This document shows, piece after piece, positions 6,328 through 9,371 of a stretch of DNA of 9,371 nucleotides; position 1 is the stretch's first letter; the number at the start of each line of letters is the position of its first letter. The notes beneath the pieces are model-generated. The model did no database searches and was not told where the DNA came from. It saw only the letters and a list, made by a program, of their open reading frames with translations. The position numbers and the translations under genes were made by a program. The DNA lies in contig DHHS01000208.1 of assembly GCA_002403415.1 (NCBI GenBank), forward strand, positions 1 through 9,371, written 5' to 3'. Origin of the DNA: Sphingomonas sp. UBA4766. GTDB lineage: Bacteria; Pseudomonadota; Alphaproteobacteria; Sphingomonadales; Sphingomonadaceae.

Positions 6328-6382
6328 GAGCATGGGGCCTTCCAAGAGGTGGCGAAAGGGCCATCCAACGACTCGTCCGCTC

Positions 6383-6389
6383 AAGGGGA
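6383..6389 (+). promoter_or_regulatory. Shine-Dalgarno of the TonB-dependent receptor
   Basis: AAGGGGA lies five bases before ATG 6395 and fixes the start; the signal peptide begins immediately at this ATG. The overlapping frame that opens at 6244 is not the gene. Confidence 0.75.
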
Positions 6390-6394
6390 ACATT

Positions 6395-9371
6395 ATGCGA
6401 CATCAGCTATTTCTGGGCGTAGCAGCCGCTGCGCTTGTCATTCCGGCCGCCGTCAGCGCGCAGGAAACGACCTCGATCATCCGTGGCTCGGTGTCAAAGG
6501 ACGGCGCGCCCGTTGCAGGTGCCAAGGTTACCGCGATCAACGTGCCGACGGGCGCGCGCACCGAAGTGACCACAGGCGAAGATGGCGAATTCTCCTTCCC
6601 CGGCCTGCGCGTTGGCGGCCCCTATACCGTCGAAGTCAAGAGCGCGCAGGGCAACAGCTCGGTCACCGATATCTATACAGTCGTTCAGCAGACCTTCAAC
6701 CTGCCGATCGAACTGACCGGCGAAGAGGCCGCCGAAGTGGTGGTGACCGCATCCAAAATCCGCAACGCCGGTAACGCGTCAAAGGGCGTGCAGACCACAC
6801 TGACGCAGGCCGACATCAGCAAGGTCGCCTCGGTCAACCGCGACATCCGCGACATTCAGCGCCGCGATCCTTTCGCGACTTTTGACATTGGCAACTCGAC
6901 CGATCGCGGTGGCGCCGTGCGCTTTGCCGGGGTGAACCCGCGCTTCAACCGCTTCACCATCAACGGTGTGACCGTTGGTGATACCTTTGGTCTGAACCAG
7001 GACGCGAGCCCCAACATCCGCGGCCCGGTACCGTTCGACGCGCTGGAGCAGGTTTCGACCTCGGCCGCCAATTTCGACATTCGCCAGACCAATTATCAGG
7101 GCGGCGTGATCGACGCGGTGCTGCGCTCGGGCACCAACAAGCTGTTCCTGACCGGCTTTTATTCGCAGAATACCGATGGCCTGTCGGGTGATACGATCGG
7201 TGCGATCCGGGTCGTCCTGCCGCGGTTCAAATCGGAAACCTATGGCGCAACGATTGCTGGCCCGATCCTGCGCGACCGGTTGTTCCTGATGTTCTCCTAT
7301 GAGCGCAACACCGATCCGCGCGCCTTCGGCACACAGCCGGAAAGCATCCCCGGCCTGACCACGGCACGGATCGACGCCACCCGCGCGGCTGCTGCGAGTG
7401 CGCGCTATGGCATCACTGGCGGTGCCTTTGGTGATTTGTTGCGGATCAATCCGCGTCTTGACGAAAAATTCTCGACGCGGCTCGACTGGAACGTCGCCGA
7501 TGGTCAGCGGCTGTCGATTTCCTATGTGAACGCGTTCAACTCGCTGGTCAGCCCGAACAACACCTCAACCTCGGCAACCACGCCTTCCTATGGCCTCTCG
7601 TCGAACGCGTTTACGCTGAGCGAATTGCTCCGCGCCGGTATCGCGCAGTTCAACTCGACTTGGTCAAGTGCGCTGTCGACCGAAATCCGCTTTGCTTATA
7701 AAAGCTATGTGCGCGGTCAGGAGCCACTGGGCGGCCGCGGCAATTCGCAGTTCCAGATTTGCCAAGATCCGACGAACACAACGACGGCGTCTGGAGCCGC
7801 CAACACATCGACTGCAACGGGTTGTTCAAGTGGCACACCGCGCATTTTCTTTGGCCCGGACAATTTCCGTCAGACAAATACGCTGCGTACCGACACCTAT
7901 AACGGATCGTTCTTGGGTCGCTTGAACCTGAACAATCACGAGCTGAAGCTGTTGTTCGACTTCACGCGCAACGCGACCTTCAACAATTTCGTCCCGAACA
8001 GCCTGGGCAGCTATTATTTTGACTCGCTGGCTGATTTCCAGGCGGGTAATGCCAATCAGGTGCAGTTCGCCGCCGTGATTGTGCCCGGTGCCAACGGTGC
8101 GGCGGCGCAGTTCCGCTATGACCAGATTTCGTTCGGCATCCAGGACGATTGGCGCCCGGCCCCCGGCTTGACGGTGGCTTATGGCTTCCGCTGGAACCTG
8201 TATGCCCAGAACAGCGCCCCGGTATTCAACGAGGCGTTCACGGCGCGCACCGGATTTGCCAACACCCAGACCTATAAGGGGTTGGAAACGTTCGAACCGC
8301 GGCTCAGCCTTGACTGGCGCGTCAATCCGACGCTGCGCATCCATGGCGGTGTCGGCATTCTGGCCGGCGGTAACCCGGACATCTACCTGTCGAACAGCTT
8401 CTCGAACACCGTCACCACCAATGCGCTGACGATCACGCGCGCCGCCATTACGCCGGCCAACCCCAATGGCTGTGCGGGTCCGTCGAACCTCACCCCGGCA
8501 GTGTGTGCCGCCGCACTCAACAATATCGGTGCAAATGTGAACCCTGCACTGATCGCCTTTGCGCAAGGCGGATCGGCATCGGCGCTGACCAACACCGCCG
8601 AATTGTCGCCCAATTTCCGCCTCCCGACGTCGCTGAAAGCGACGCTGTCGGCGGAAATCAAGTTCTTCGGCATTGATTTCGGCCTCGATTACCTCTTCTC
8701 GAAGACGCGCAACGACGTGTCGTTCACTGATGTGCGATCGGTGCCAATCGGGTTCCTGCCCGATGGTCGCCGCCGCTATACCGGCCGGGTTGCATTCACC
8801 GACAACAACTGGGACATCGTCACCTTCAATACGCAGGGCGGCCGCAGCCACATCGGTGTGGTCCGCTTTGACAAGCGCTTCGACTTTGGCCTGTCGCTGA
8901 ACGGCGCTTACATTCTTCAGGATGTACGCGACGTCGGCAGCGCTTCGGCATCGACGCCGAATTCCAACTACCGGTTCCAGACGTTCGCCGATCCCAACAT
9001 CCCGGTGCTGGGCACGTCGGATAACCAGACCCGCTGGCAGTTCAAATATGGCATCGGCTATGACCATGCTTTCTACAAGGACTATAAGACGCGGATTCAG
9101 TTGTTCGGCGAAACGCGCGCGGGCAACCCGTATAGCTTTGTGCAGCTCGACAATATCGGGACGCGCTCACCGGTGTTCGGGACCGTGCTGAACGGCAACG
9201 CACCGTCGAACCTGCTCTATGTGCCGACGGGCACCAACGATCCGATCGTCAGCTATGACAGTGTCAACACGCAAAACGCGCTCGACGCGCTGATCGGTCG
9301 GACCGAACTGCGCAACTTCCGTGGCCAGATTGCACCCAAAAACATCGCACGCAACCGGGCGGTCACTCGCA
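6395..9371 (+). CDS. Oar-like TonB-dependent receptor with N-terminal carboxypeptidase-regulatory-like domain, C-terminus cut by window edge
   Basis: 992 codons are visible with no stop before the window edge. The family consists of outer-membrane β-barrels that import a bound substrate using TonB-ExbBD energy; the substrate here is unknown. Domains: a Sec signal peptide (cleavage likely after A22 in AVSA-QE); a carboxypeptidase-regulatory-like Ig fold (about 26-108, with IIRGSVSKDGAPVAGAKV and GEDGEFSFPGL); EVVVTAS (114-120), the usual TonB-box-like junction; a plug domain (about 149-250, with GGAVRFAGVNPRFNRFTING and GGVIDAVLRSGTN); then a long barrel with alternating aromatic strands such as FLTGFYSQ and FLMFSYER. 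Two cysteine pairs (C456/C477 and C693/C704) bracket likely extracellular loops. The arrangement resembles the Oar/CpD-TBDR group, typically around 1000-1100 aa, so only the last strands should be missing. It is separated from ligA by 160 bp and probably forms its own transcription unit. Confidence 0.92.
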   Translation, partial: MRHQLFLGVAAAALVIPAAVSAQETTSIIRGSVSKDGAPVAGAKVTAINVPTGARTEVTTGEDGEFSFPGLRVGGPYTVEVKSAQGNSSVTDIYTVVQQTFNLPIELTGEEAAEVVVTASKIRNAGNASKGVQTTLTQADISKVASVNRDIRDIQRRDPFATFDIGNSTDRGGAVRFAGVNPRFNRFTINGVTVGDTFGLNQDASPNIRGPVPFDALEQVSTSAANFDIRQTNYQGGVIDAVLRSGTNKLFLTGFYSQNTDGLSGDTIGAIRVVLPRFKSETYGATIAGPILRDRLFLMFSYERNTDPRAFGTQPESIPGLTTARIDATRAAAASARYGITGGAFGDLLRINPRLDEKFSTRLDWNVADGQRLSISYVNAFNSLVSPNNTSTSATTPSYGLSSNAFTLSELLRAGIAQFNSTWSSALSTEIRFAYKSYVRGQEPLGGRGNSQFQICQDPTNTTTASGAANTSTATGCSSGTPRIFFGPDNFRQTNTLRTDTYNGSFLGRLNLNNHELKLLFDFTRNATFNNFVPNSLGSYYFDSLADFQAGNANQVQFAAVIVPGANGAAAQFRYDQISFGIQDDWRPAPGLTVAYGFRWNLYAQNSAPVFNEAFTARTGFANTQTYKGLETFEPRLSLDWRVNPTLRIHGGVGILAGGNPDIYLSNSFSNTVTTNALTITRAAITPANPNGCAGPSNLTPAVCAAALNNIGANVNPALIAFAQGGSASALTNTAELSPNFRLPTSLKATLSAEIKFFGIDFGLDYLFSKTRNDVSFTDVRSVPIGFLPDGRRRYTGRVAFTDNNWDIVTFNTQGGRSHIGVVRFDKRFDFGLSLNGAYILQDVRDVGSASASTPNSNYRFQTFADPNIPVLGTSDNQTRWQFKYGIGYDHAFYKDYKTRIQLFGETRAGNPYSFVQLDNIGTRSPVFGTVLNGNAPSNLLYVPTGTNDPIVSYDSVNTQNALDALIGRTELRNFRGQIAPKNIARNRAVTR

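Larger units (their letters stand above)
6235..6394. other. Intergenic region upstream of the TonB-dependent receptor
   Basis: This 160-bp stretch is locally more AT-rich than its surroundings. It holds two near-palindromes, described separately, and an AATAAT element (6318-6323) that could be a -10, but with no -35 at proper spacing (the nearest, TTGCCG at 6290-6295, is 22 bp away). Short inverted repeats after ligA (GCAG/CTGC at 6241-6258; AACGC/GCGTT at 6259-6284) are too weak and lack a T-run, so I do not call a terminator. No small gene seen. Confidence 0.5.

Noticed and set aside
6244..6774. A 176-codon plus-strand frame overlapping the start of the receptor
   Set aside because: It is out of frame with the receptor, lacks a ribosome binding site and is Arg/Gly-rich shadow sequence after 6395.
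7826..9067. A 413-codon open frame on the minus strand opposite the receptor
   Set aside because: Low-complexity Arg/Val/Glu/Ala-rich translation with no family pattern, lying wholly within a recognisable TonB-dependent receptor on the other strand.

Overview
The window is GC-rich with strong G/C third-position bias. It looks like chromosomal DNA of an alphaproteobacterium, most likely Sphingomonadales (Sphingomonas/Sphingopyxis-like). The reasons are the bamD - recN - ligA gene order, the style of the proteins, and a large TonB-dependent receptor carrying an N-terminal carboxypeptidase-regulatory-like domain, a type common in sphingomonads. The taxonomic call is inference; there is no rRNA to anchor it.

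Layout, left to right: (1) 1-227, minus strand: the 5' end of a class I mannose-6-phosphate isomerase, cut by the window edge. (2) 228-354: a divergent intergenic region. (3) 355-1191, plus: bamD, the outer-membrane lipoprotein of the BAM complex. (4) 1220-1900, minus: an unrecognised secreted-protein gene with a good ribosome binding site and signal peptide, but interrupted by an in-frame TAG at codon 31. (5) 1901-2074: an intergenic region between this gene and recN. (6) 2075-3739, plus: recN, an SMC-like DNA-repair ATPase. (7) 3736-4113, minus: a small VOC/glyoxalase-fold protein whose stop codon overlaps that of recN. (8) 4159-6234, plus: ligA, the NAD+-dependent DNA ligase. (9) 6235-6394: an intergenic region with two near-palindromes. 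(10) 6395-9371, plus: an Oar-like TonB-dependent receptor running off the right edge.

Functionally this is mostly a housekeeping segment: outer-membrane biogenesis (bamD), recombinational repair (recN) and replication/repair ligation (ligA). bamD-recN-ligA probably represent an ancestral co-directional cluster into which two minus-strand genes (the interrupted secreted protein and the VOC protein) have been placed. The receptor at the right end is a separate transcription unit for uptake of an unknown substrate; its β-barrel would itself need the BAM machinery for assembly.

I do not see a novel multi-gene system. The most unusual item is the in-frame amber codon that separates the signal peptide from the body of the 1220-1900 gene. 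No tRNA, rRNA, CRISPR array, insertion sequence, integrase or convincing rho-independent terminator was found.
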